A stretch of 64,000 nt of DNA, from assembly GCF_011022235.1 (NCBI RefSeq), contig NZ_JAAIYP010000004.1:1-64000 (forward strand), in the 5' to 3' direction. The stretch's first letter is position 1; each line of letters begins with the position of its first letter. Shown piece by piece: positions 19,885 to 31,800 of this stretch. The notes under the pieces were generated by a model. The model had not been told where the DNA came from and ran no database searches. It saw nothing but the letters and a program-made list of their open reading frames with translations. Origin of the DNA: Magnetospirillum aberrantis SpK (lineage in GTDB: Bacteria; Pseudomonadota; Alphaproteobacteria; Rhodospirillales; Magnetospirillaceae). The position numbers and the translations under genes were made by a program.

Positions 19885-22800
19885 ATGGCGGAAGAGAACC
19901 AGAACCAGAGCCAGGACGACGTCACCGACAGCGGTGCCGACCAGAACATCCAGACCCTGCACGCGCTGCATCTGGACGGCAAAGGGGCGCCCACCCTGGA
20001 CGAGGCCGACGAGCGTTCGCTGAACGAACAGGGCGACATCCGCCCCGAGGACGTCACCGGCAACGCCAACGTGCAAAGCGCCGGCCGCACCACCTTCGAA
20101 CAGATGGTCCAAGGCGGCATCCAGGAAGCTCCGGTGGTGCCGACCGGCGACAACGTGGTGCCCGATACCGTCACCCCCAGCGAAGGCGACAACCAGGTCG
20201 CCGCCCAGTTCGACAACGTCCACCCCGCCTTCACCCCCACCGCCGGCCTGGACGAACCCGACGCCCCCGCCACGCCGGACCAGCCCCCGTCGCCCGACTT
20301 CGCCCCACAGGTGACCCCCGACCCGGAAAATCCGATTCCGGCCGGACCGGACGACAACAGCGCGACCTCCGGCGCCCCCGCCCCGGCGGCCTTCGCGGAA
20401 ACGCTGTCCGAGCCCCCTCTAGCCGAAGATCCCACCCCGGACGAAATCCCCGAGCCGGAAGAGATCATCCCGCGCGTCGCCGACGCCCCGGCGGTGACGG
20501 TCCAGACCGCGTCCGGCATCGAGGACACCGACACCCGCCTTGACATCACCGTCGCCACCGCCGACCGGGACGGCGGCAGCGAAACCATTTCCGCCATCAC
20601 CATCTCGGGCGTGCCCGCCGGCTTCAGCTTCGTCAACGCCGCCGGCCAGACCGTCGGCGTCAACACCGGCAACGGCTCGTGGTCGTTCACCCAGGACCTG
20701 TTGCAGGACCTGTATTTGCGCCAGCCCGGCAATTATTCCGGCGACATCACGCTGACCGTGTCGGCGACATCGACCGAGATTTCAGGCGACACCGCCACCA
20801 CCACCTTGCCGCTTTCCGTGCACGTCGAGGCGGTGGCCGACGCCCCCGGTCTCGACACCCGCGACGCCGCCGGCATGGAAGACCAGCCCATCGCGCTGTC
20901 CATCACCGTCGCCAACAACGATACCGGAAACGAGGGCACCGGCGCCTATGCCGCCGAGACCCAGACCGTCTACATCGACCGGCTGCCATCGGGAGCCACC
21001 TTGATCGACGGCGCCACCGGACAGGCCATCACCACCCGTCTCGACGACGATCTGGTCGTCGACGGCACCACCATTCCCGCCGGTTCCTACGTGGTCTCCG
21101 CCGCGCAGCTGGCCAGCCTTCAGGTGCAATCCGCCCCCAACGACAGCGCCGATTTCAGCCTTGACGTCTGGGCCACCTCGACCGAACCCAGCAACGGGGC
21201 CGTCGCCATCACCGGGTTCCAGACCATCGACGTGGACGTCGGCATCGTCGCCCCCACCGTCGATGGCCAAGCCACCGGCCAGGAAGGCAGTTGGACCACG
21301 CTTGACCTGTCGGCGACGGTCGAACACGACCTTGCCGGCGACCAGGAAACGCTGACCGTCTATGTCGAGGGGCTGCCCGACGGCGCCGAAATCCGCTTCG
21401 CCGACGGCACTGTCCCCACCGCCGTCGTGGTGGACGGCGTCACCCGCTACGACGTCACCGGCCATCTGGATGAGGTTCAGGTGCGCTGGACCGATTCGCG
21501 CTCCGACACCGACATGGATCTGACGCTGCGCGGCGTGGTCCACGACACCGACGTCGGCACCGACCGCGAGACGCCCTTGGGCGACACCACCGCGCCCGAC
21601 TGGAACCAATCCACCGCCACGGTCCACGTCACCGTCCAGGCGGTGGCCGACGGCCCCAGCGAACTTTCGGCCAGCGGCATCGGCGTCGAGGACAAGTGGT
21701 TCGACCTCGACATCACCACCGGGCTGATCGACACCGACGACGGCAGCGAGGTGCTGACGGTCCAGGTGGCCGGCCCCGCCGGCTTCCTGTTGGCCGACAA
21801 GAACGACACCGACCATCCCTATGCCGGCGTCACCAGCGACGACGGCACCACCGTCACCTACACCCTGAGCCAGGCGCAGTTGGACGGGTTGCAGATGCGG
21901 GCCAAGCCCGACAGCGACACCGACATCGCCCTGACCATCAAGGCCACGGCGACCGAAACCGCCACCGGCGACGACCAGGTCGCGCTGGCCGAGAAGTCGC
22001 TGACCATCCCGTTGACCGTGACCGTGCTGTCCGACGCCGACACCCCCATCGTGTCGGTGGTCAAGGACACCCAGACCATCGACGAGGACGCGCTGTTCGA
22101 CCTGTCGAAATCGGTCACCGGCACCTTCAGCGACGGCACCACCCCGACCACCCACGCCGCCGTCAGCGGCGGTTCGGCGGAAAGCGGCAGCACCCTGGGC
22201 GGCGACGCCAGCGGCGACGGGTCGGAAACCATCACCTACCGCATCACCGCCAACCAGGATTCGCGCATTTCGCTGGATGGCGGCGCCACCGTCGTCGACT
22301 TCCCGGCCGGGTCGTCGGTGACCGTCAACGCCGAGGACATCCGTACCGGGCTGGTCCGTCTGGGCGGGGTCGAGGATTGGGCCAGCAGCGCCGGCACGCC
22401 GCACCTGACCTTCAGCGTGGTGACCATCGCCACCGAAGCCACCAACGACGACGCCCTGGAAACCGCCGATCTGGCGCGAGAGACGGTGCGCGAAAGCGCG
22501 CCCGCCATCCTGACCATCGCCGTCAACCCGGTGGCCGACGTCGCCACCGCCACGCTTTCGGTGGTGGCCAGCGGTTACGAGGACGGCCTGTCCGGTGCCG
22601 CCGACCACACCGCCGGCGTTTCCGGCGGCGGCATCGCCATCACCCCCACCCTGACCCTGTCCGACGCCGACCATTCGGAAACCCCGACCGGCGTGCTGAC
22701 CATCACCTCGACCGATCCGAACATGATCGCGGGCGAAATCGAGGTCACCGGCGGCACCGTCAGCCGCGTCGACACGGTGGAGAACGGCGTGGTGGTCAAG

Positions 22801-25800
22801 ACGGTGTGGACCGTCGAGGGCGCCGACTACACCACCGCCGACAACGCCACCTTCACCTTCGGCGGCTTGGTGTTCAAGCCCGAGGCCGACAACGATTCCG
22901 ATCCCAAATTCGATCTGGCCGTCCAGTTCCAGGACAGCGACGGCGGCCCCACCGCCATGGTCCAACTGGCCGACCAGACCGTCACCGTCGCCGCGGTGGC
23001 CGACGCCCCCACCTTGTCCACCACCGCGGCCGGCGGCCTGGAATCCGCCAGCGGCCCGGCCGAGATCGCGCTTGCCATCGACGCCAACCTGACCGACGGC
23101 GACGGCTCGGAGACCCTCTACGTCTACGTCACCGGCATCCCCGCCGACGCGGCGACCCTGTCGTCCTATGCCCAGGTGGTCAGCGGCGACGTCACCATCG
23201 GCGGCGTCACCATTTCCGGCTCGGCCGACACCCCGGTCTACAAGCTGGCGGTGTCCGACCTGGAAAACCTCAAACTGGTGGTGAACCAGGGCTATTCCGA
23301 GGACATGCGGCTTACCGTCTACGCCCAGAGCGTCGAAGGCGAAAACGGCGACGTGGCGGTGACCGGACCCAGCGTTCTGGACGTCGATATCGGCGTCCTG
23401 GCCCCGACCATCGGCAGCACCGGCCCATTGGCCGGCGCCGAAGACGATTACGTGTCCCTGGCCAGCATCGTCACCCAGCGTCAGGCCGGCGATGCCACCG
23501 ACAGCCTGAGCGTCTATGTCGAGGGCTTGCCGGACGGCGCCAGCCTGTACAAGCTGGGAGCCGGCGGCACCTATGTCGCGCTTGAACCCGCCGAGTACCA
23601 GGACGCCTCGGGCGCCACCCACACCGGTTACGATGTCAGCGCCCTGGTGGGGGCCGATGGTTCGCTGGCGGGCGTCTACGTCAAATGGGACGACGCCAAC
23701 AAGGCCGACGCCATCGACTTCACCCTGCGCTCGGTGGTGGCCGACGTGGATGCCGACGCGGCCGCCGACGCCGGTGGAATCGACCGCGCCACCGCCTATG
23801 ACCAGCCCTACCGCGACATCACCGACCTGACCCAGGATTTCACCGTCACCCTGACCGCCAACGCCGACCAGCCGAATCTTTCGGCCAGCGCCATCGGCGT
23901 CGAGGACCAGTGGGTGGCCATCGACATCGACGCCGCCCTGATCGACACCGACGGTTCGGAAAGCCTGAGCGTCACCATTTCCGGCGTGCCGGCCGGCATG
24001 ACCCTGAGCGCCGGCACGGTGATCACCACCGCCGACGATGGCACCACCACCTGGCAGCTTGATCCCGCCACGGACGACCTGCACGCCCTCAAGCTGACCG
24101 GCCTTGCCCCCAACAGCGACGCCGATTTCGATCTGGTGGTCCGCGCCACCGCCACCGAAAGCGGCGACGGCGCCCCGGTGGGCACCGCCACCGCCACCCG
24201 CGAGGTCACGGTCAACGTCCAGGTGTTGTCGGACGCCGACAAGCCGGTGGTGTCGGTGATCCAGGACACCCAGACCATCGACGAGGACGCTTGGTTCAAC
24301 CTCGCCACCCAGATCAGCGGCAGCTATAGCGACGCCGCCAGCGCCGACCACGCCGCCGTCACCGCCACCGCCGGCGAGACCGGCAGCGTGCAGGGCGAGG
24401 CCACCAGCGCCGATTCCTCGGAAACCCTGACCTATCGCATTACCGCCAACCAGGATTCGCGCATCACCACCGATGGCGGCCTGACCGTCAAGGACTTCGC
24501 CGCCGGCCAAACCATCGAGGTCACCGCCGCCCAGATCGCCTCGGGCAAGGTGCTGATCAGCGGCGTCGAGGACTGGGCCAGCAGCGCCGACAACCCCAAC
24601 CTGACCTTCAGCATCGTCGCGGTGGCCACCGAAACCCGAGGCGCGGCCGACGACGCCCTGGACGACAGCTTGCCGGACGGACTGAGCCGTTCCTCGGTGT
24701 CGATCAGCGCCCCCGCCGTCCTGACCCTGGCGGTCACCCCGGTCGTGGATTCCGCTACCGCCACCCTGACCGTGTCCGCCGTGGGGTACGAGGACGGCCT
24801 GTCCGGTTACGACCACACCGCCGGAGCCACCGGCTCGGGCATCGCGGTCAACGTGACGCTGGAGCTCACCGACGCCGACAAGTCGGAAAAACCCACCGGC
24901 GCGGTCACCATCACCTCGACCGACCCGACCATGATCGCCGGCACGCTGGAGCTGTCCGGCGGAACCATCCACCGCGAGGATACGGTGGTGGACGGCGTGG
25001 TCGTCAAGTCGGTGTGGACCATCGAGAACGGCACCTTCACCACCGCCGACAATTCCAGCTATGCGCTGTCCGGTCTGGTGTTCAAGCCCCAGGCCGACAA
25101 CGCCGACGATCCCACCTTCGACCTGTCGGTGAAAATCCAGGACACCACCACCGGCGCGGTCGCCGACAAGGACGCGCTGAACCAGACCATCGTGGTCAAC
25201 GCGGTGGCCGACCAGCCGCTGGTCGAGGCGCACGACACCGCCTTCGTGGAAAGCGCCACCGGCACCGACACCTTCGCGCTGGACATCGACGTGGCGCGCG
25301 GCGCCGACGCCGACGGCTCGGAAACCCTTTACGTCCTGGTCACCAACCTGCCCAAGTCGGCGGGCACCATCGTCGGCACCAACGTCGAACGCATCACCGA
25401 CGGTTCGATCCCCGGTCTCGGCGCCAGCGACGACAACCCGGTCTATCGGGTGCTGGCCTCGGACGTGGACAGCCTGAGGCTGCAACCGGCCGCCGGCTGG
25501 TCCACCGATCTGACCCTGACCGTCTATTCCCAGACGGTGGAACAGGAAGGCGACAGCGCGCTCAGCGCCCCCGACAGCCTGCGCGTCGATATCGGCGTGC
25601 TCGATCCGGTGGTCGACGCGCCCACCTCCCTGACCGGTAACGAAGACGCCCGGATCAGCCTGTCCTCGGTCAAGGTCACGCTGGACGCCGTGGACGGCAG
25701 CGAGACGCGGACCGTCTATGTCGAGGCTCCGTCCGACGTCACCTTGTTCGACAGCAGCAACAAGGCGCTGACCCGGATCACTTTCACCGACGCCGACGGC

Positions 25801-28800
25801 GTCACCCACAGCGGCTACGACGTCAGTTCCCTGATCGACGCCAGCACCGGCGCGCTCAGGGCTTCGGCGCGCAACAGCGCCGCCAATGATGACGGCAACT
25901 TCTCGCTCAAGGTGTTCGCGCTGGCCCAGGACGTGGATTCGTCCACCAACACCGCCACCAACACCGCCTATGGCGAGGATTACCAGGATACCGCCCAGGT
26001 GACGGCGACGATCGCCGTCACGGTCAGGGCCATGGCCGACCAGCCCGGCCAATTCAGCGTCGTCGCCGCCGGGGTCGAGGACAAGTGGGTCGCACTGAAC
26101 CTTGCCAGCCTGAAACTGGCCGACACCGATGGTTCGGAAACCCTGAGCGTGACCATTTCCGGCGTGCCCGAGGGGCTGACCCTGACCACCGCCGACAGTT
26201 CTGTCCAGATCACCCAGGTCAACGCCACCACCTGGAAGATCGAACCGGTCGGCGACATCGACCCAACCAAGACCTGGCTGGCCGACACCGACCTGCACAT
26301 CACCGGCCTTGCCGACGCCCAGGAAGACCTGAACTTCAGCTTCCCACTGACGGTGACCGCCACCTCCACCGAGCACGGCACCGACGGCGAGATCGCGTCC
26401 GGCAAGACTACCAGCACCCGCAGCGTCGATGTCACGGTCACGGTGCTGGGTGACGCCGACATCCCGGTGGTCGAGGTGACCGCTGGCGCCACCGTCGCCA
26501 CCGCCGAGACGGTGGCCGAGGACGAGTTCTATAACCTGAACGACGCCATCCGCGCCTCTTCCGGCGAAAATCCGGGCGTCTATGGCTATGAAAGCACCGA
26601 CGGGTCGGAAACCCTGTCCTTCCGCGTCACCGTGTCCGAGGATTGCGTCATCAAGATCGGCGACACGGTCTACGAACTGAAGGCCGGCGACACCTTGCCG
26701 GTATCGGTCAGCGCCCAGGACATCGCCGAGGGCAAGGTGTGGGTGGGCGGCACCGCCAATTGGGGCAGCGTGGACGGCGATTCCGTCCTGGGCTTCCAAT
26801 TGACTCCGATCGCCACCGAAGGCGACGCCAACGCCTCGACCGACGCCTTGAACGCCAGCAACGCCGTGGCCGACGAGGACTTGACCCGGCAGACCACCGC
26901 CGAGGGAACCGCGCAATGGTTCTACCTCAAGGTCACGCCCCAGGCCGACACCACCGACATCGTGGTCTCGGCGGCGGGGCTAGAGGATTCCACCGGCATC
27001 GCCATCGCCCCGACCATCACCTTGCGCGATACCGACGGTTCGGAAAGCTTGACCGGCACGGTGGACATCCTGGTGCGCTGTGACGAAAACGGCGACTTCC
27101 CCGGCACCATCGCCTTTTCCGGGACCGGTCTGGTCGATGCCGGAACCGAGGTCTACGAGGGTGTGACCTACCATGTCTACCAGGTCCCGGTGGACCAACT
27201 GACCAAGGTCGGCGACAACAGCTATCAACTGAACGGCGCGACCTTCGCCCCCACGCCCAATTCCGACATCGACATCCAGTATTGCATCCGCACCACCACG
27301 GTCGAGGAAGGCAATTCCAACAGCTACACCACGGTCAGCACCCCGGCGGTGCTGGCGGTGGCGGCGGTGGCCGACGCGCCGGCCCTGTCCATCGACGCCG
27401 ACGGCGCCACCACCGACGCCAACGGCGTCGTCACCGTGCATGACGTCGAGGACGGCGGCGCCGACGGCTTGGTCTCGCTCGACCTCAAGGCGGCGTTGAC
27501 CGACACCGACGGTTCGGAAACCCTGACCAACGTCGAATTGCGCAGCGTCCCCAAGGGATGGGGCGTGGTGGTGGTGGACCAAGACGGCAACACCACCGCC
27601 ATCGCCGGCACCGACGACGATGGCGACGGGCTGTTCACCTTCGTCATCAACCCTTCGGTGTTCGCCGAGGATTCCGGGCTTTCGGTGGCGTTGGTGCCGC
27701 CGGCCAATTCCGACGTGGACGTCAGCGGGTTGCAAGTGTGGGCCAAGTCCACCGAAAACGCCCAGGCCGGCCGTCTGGACGGCGACACCCAAATCGACAC
27801 CGCCACGGCGGAAAAGACCCTGACCTTCAACGTCCAGCTTGATCCGGTCGCCGACAAGCCGACCCTGATGGTCACCAGCGCCCGCACCAGCGAGGATGCC
27901 GGCGTGGCCCTGGACATCCGCGCCAGCGTCACCGACAGCGACGAAACCGCCAGCGTCACCATCACCGGCGTCCCGACCGGCGGCGTGCTCACCTATGTCA
28001 GCGCCGAGACCGGCCTGACGGTGACCACCACCTTCGGTGGCGACGTGACCTCGCTCACCTGTTCCGCCGCCGAGGCGCGCAGCCTGCGCTTCATCCCGCC
28101 GCCGGACGCCAGCGGCAAGTTCACCCTTTCGGTGACCGCGACCGCGACCGACACCGACCCCGAAGGACTGGCCGCCGCCAGCACCGCGTCCGACACCAAG
28201 GAACTGGTGGTCTATGCGCGCGGCGTCAACGACGCCATCCTGGACGCCGGCGGCCACGACATCACCACCATCGGCAATTTGACCGCACAGGGTACCGAAG
28301 ACGCCAGCGGCAATCTGGTCAGCCTGAACCTGGGCAGCTACAGCGTCGACGACATCGACGGCTCGGAAACCCTGAGCGCGGTGATCAGCGGCATTCCCTC
28401 GGGCTTCACTCTGGTGGTCAAGACCGAGGACGGGGTCCAGGACCTGGCCGGCACCTTGCAGTATATCGGCAAGGACGCCAACGGCGGCGCCATCTGGTCG
28501 GTGCCGACCCAGTACCTCGACGACATCTACATCCGGGTGCCGCACAATTACGCCGGTGATTTCGACCTCGACGTCCGGCTGGTGACCACCGAGGCGGATG
28601 GCGCCGCCACCGCCATCGACAAGACGTTGACCGTTTCGGTCGAAGCGGTGGCCGACGGGCCGAACATCTCGGTCGCGCCCTCGGTCAAGGAGGACGCATT
28701 CGACCCCGCCACCGGCATCCCGGTCGCCATCTCCGTCACGCCCTCCGACACCTCGGCGGAAAGCCCCGAGCACATCACCGCGATCACCATCGACGTGGAC

Positions 28801-31800
28801 GTTCCGGCCGGCCTTCCCGAAAACACGGTTCTTCATCTGAAGTTGGGCGACATCGTGGTCGAAATCGGCGCGGGCGCCGAGTTCACCATCACCCCGGACA
28901 GCCCGCTATGGGCGTCTTACGACGCCGCCACCGGCAAGATCGAAGGTCTTTCCCTGTTGGGCGTTCCCGACGGCTGGTCCAAGAACATCGCCCTGTCCGT
29001 CTCCGCCACGTCCGAGGACATCAACGGCACCACCGCCTCCTCCTCCACCAGCAGCGCCAAGGTGGTGATCACCGCCCAGGCCGACGAACCCGATTGGAGC
29101 CTGAACAGCGGCGCCGCCCAAGTGGACGACCACTGGACCGGCACGGCTTCCATCGGTCAGGCGGTGGATATGGGGCTCAGTGCCACGGCGGGCGATCCCG
29201 ACGGGTCGGAAAGCATCTATTTCATCGTCTCGGGCGTTCCCAACGGGGTCGTGCTGAATCACGGCTACAACAACGGCGACGGCACCTGGACGGTGCTGAA
29301 CACCGGCGAGGACGGGTGGACGCTGACCGCCACCTCGACCTATAGCGGCCAGGCCACCCTGACGGTCACCCCGGTCGTGGTGGACAAGGACCCCGATGGC
29401 GGCAGCGACCGCGAAAGCTTCGCCGCCAAGACCTTCGTCCTGGCGGTGACCGACGAAAACGGCGGCATCGGCACCTGGCCCGACAGCGAGGCGACGGTTC
29501 CCGCCTTGTCCTCTTCCCCGCTCGACGGTGTGGAAGAGAACGCCGTCAGCCTGGGGGGCGTCACCGCTTCGGCCGCCGCCGGCGACACCGTCAGCGCCAT
29601 CGTGCTGACCCTGCCGGCTGGAGTGACGGTGGTCAGCACCACCGACGACGACGGCAACACCATCGCCTGGTACAACCCAGTCAGCGGCAGTTGGACCATC
29701 GATCCCGGCCACCTGGACGACTTCACCGTCAAACCGCCCAAGGACCTGTCCGGGACCTTCAGCCTGGAGCTGACGGCGGTGTCGGAACACAACGGCCTGA
29801 CCTCCTCGACCACCAGCACGGTGGCGGTGGCGGATCTGGCCCCGGTGACCGACGGCGCCAGCCTGACGGCGGCGGTGACCGGCGGCGACAGCACCGAGGA
29901 CGGCGGTCCCGTCACCTTCTCGCTGACCGTGGAAGGCAACGAGACACAGTATTATTCCGAAATCCTGGAAGACGGCACCATCACCGTGTCGATCTCCACC
30001 AGCGGTTCCTCGACGCCGCCCGGCACGTTGGCGACCGGGACGCTGGCCAACGGCGCCGTCGTGGCCGAGGGGTCCACGCCCGGCACCTACGTCATCACCT
30101 TGACCGAGGCGCAGAAGACAGCCTTCGCCAATGACGAGTCCTTCACCCTTGAGGACCTGTCCTTCACCCCCGCCGCCAACTTCTCAGGCACGGTCAGCGT
30201 CGGCTTCTCGACCTCGGTGGTCGATCCCGGCGCCGATGCCGTCACCTCGACCGGCGGCGTCAGCTTCACCGTCACCCCCGAAGTGGACAGCACGACCTTC
30301 GTCGCCGGGACCATGTCCGGCAACGAAGACAGCGCCATCGCGCTGAACCTCACCATCGAGCACCAGGACCTTGCCGGCACCGGCGATTGGGGATCGGAAA
30401 CCGCGTCGGTGGTGATCACCGGCGTTCCGGCCGGCGCCATCATCCAGGGCGCCACCAACAACGGCCCGGTCACGGTGGACGGCGTCACCACCTACAGCTG
30501 GACGGTGAAGCGGGCGAATCTTGAGGTGTCCGAGGACGGCATCACCCTCAAGAACGTCAGCTTCGTCTCGGCCTCCGACGATTCGTCGGATGTGGCGCTG
30601 ACCTTCACCACCTACGTCTTCGAAAAGGGCAGCTCGGACCCGGTATCGTCCTCGGCCACCTACACCGTCACCGTGGACGGCGTCACCGACGGGGCGATCC
30701 TGAACCCCGTCGATGCCGTGGGCGTCGAGGACAAGGTGACCGCCATCGACCTGGGTACCGAACTGATCGACATCGTCGGCACCTCCGAGGAGACCTACAT
30801 CCAGCTTTCGGGCCTGCCGTCCGACTGCACCTTCACCGACGCCGATGGCGTCAAACTGACCCTGGCATCCGAACCGGTGCTCGATCCCGACACCAACACC
30901 ACCACCTGGACCTTCTCCACCACCGAGGTCGCGGCCCTGGGGCTGATGACCGGCGGCAAGCTGTATGTGGTCGGGCCGGCCAACGTGTCGGGAAGCTGGA
31001 ACCTGACCGCCCAGGCCTTCACCCGCGACACCGACGGCGCCAACGCTCAATGGGTGGCCAGCAACGCCTTGCCGCTGACCCTGACGTTGACGGCCGAGGC
31101 CGACACCCCCACCCTGACCCTGGGCGGCGACGCCGACGCCACCGAAATCGCCGCCGGCATGGTGGAAGACGGCACCCTCAGGCTGGATCTCGGCGCGGCG
31201 CTCAAGGATACGGACGGCTCGGAATCTCTTGGCCTGACCATTACCGGTGCGCCCGCGGGCTCGGTGATCCTGGTCGATAGCGGCGACGGCACCGTGATCG
31301 AAATCCACGGCCAGGACGGGGTGTGGACCATCTCCGCCGGCACCGCGCTCAGCCTGGACACCCTTTCCATCGTGCCGCCAGCCAATTACAACGGCGACTT
31401 CACCCTTGAGGTCACGGCCAGCGCGACGGAAATGGCCGGCGGATCGGCCTCCAGCGCCACCAAACAGATCCACGTCACCGTCGACGCCGGCAACGACGCC
31501 CCGGTCACCACCGTCGTCAGCGGCGGCATCGGCATCGAAGGCGGCGTGCACACCACGCCGGTCATGCTGTTGAAGGACGCCGACCAGATCGGCTTTACCG
31601 ACGTGGATTTCGGCGTCGCGGAAACCGTGATGCTGGGCTCCATGACCGTGTCCATCAGCGGCGGCAGCGGCCGAAGCGCCGCCGATTCCCTGTCTCTGGA
31701 CGGTCTCGACGTCACCTTGGCGGAAGATGGAACCTTGCAGGTTCATCTGGACGACGGCTCCACCGTGACCGTGGCCTATGACCACGCCAGCCAGTCGCTG

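Noticed and set aside
20782-26916. A 2,044-codon open frame on the minus strand inside the giant gene
   Set aside because: It is the antisense shadow of a GC-rich repetitive gene. Its product is a Gly/His/Arg/Val-rich low-complexity string without domains.
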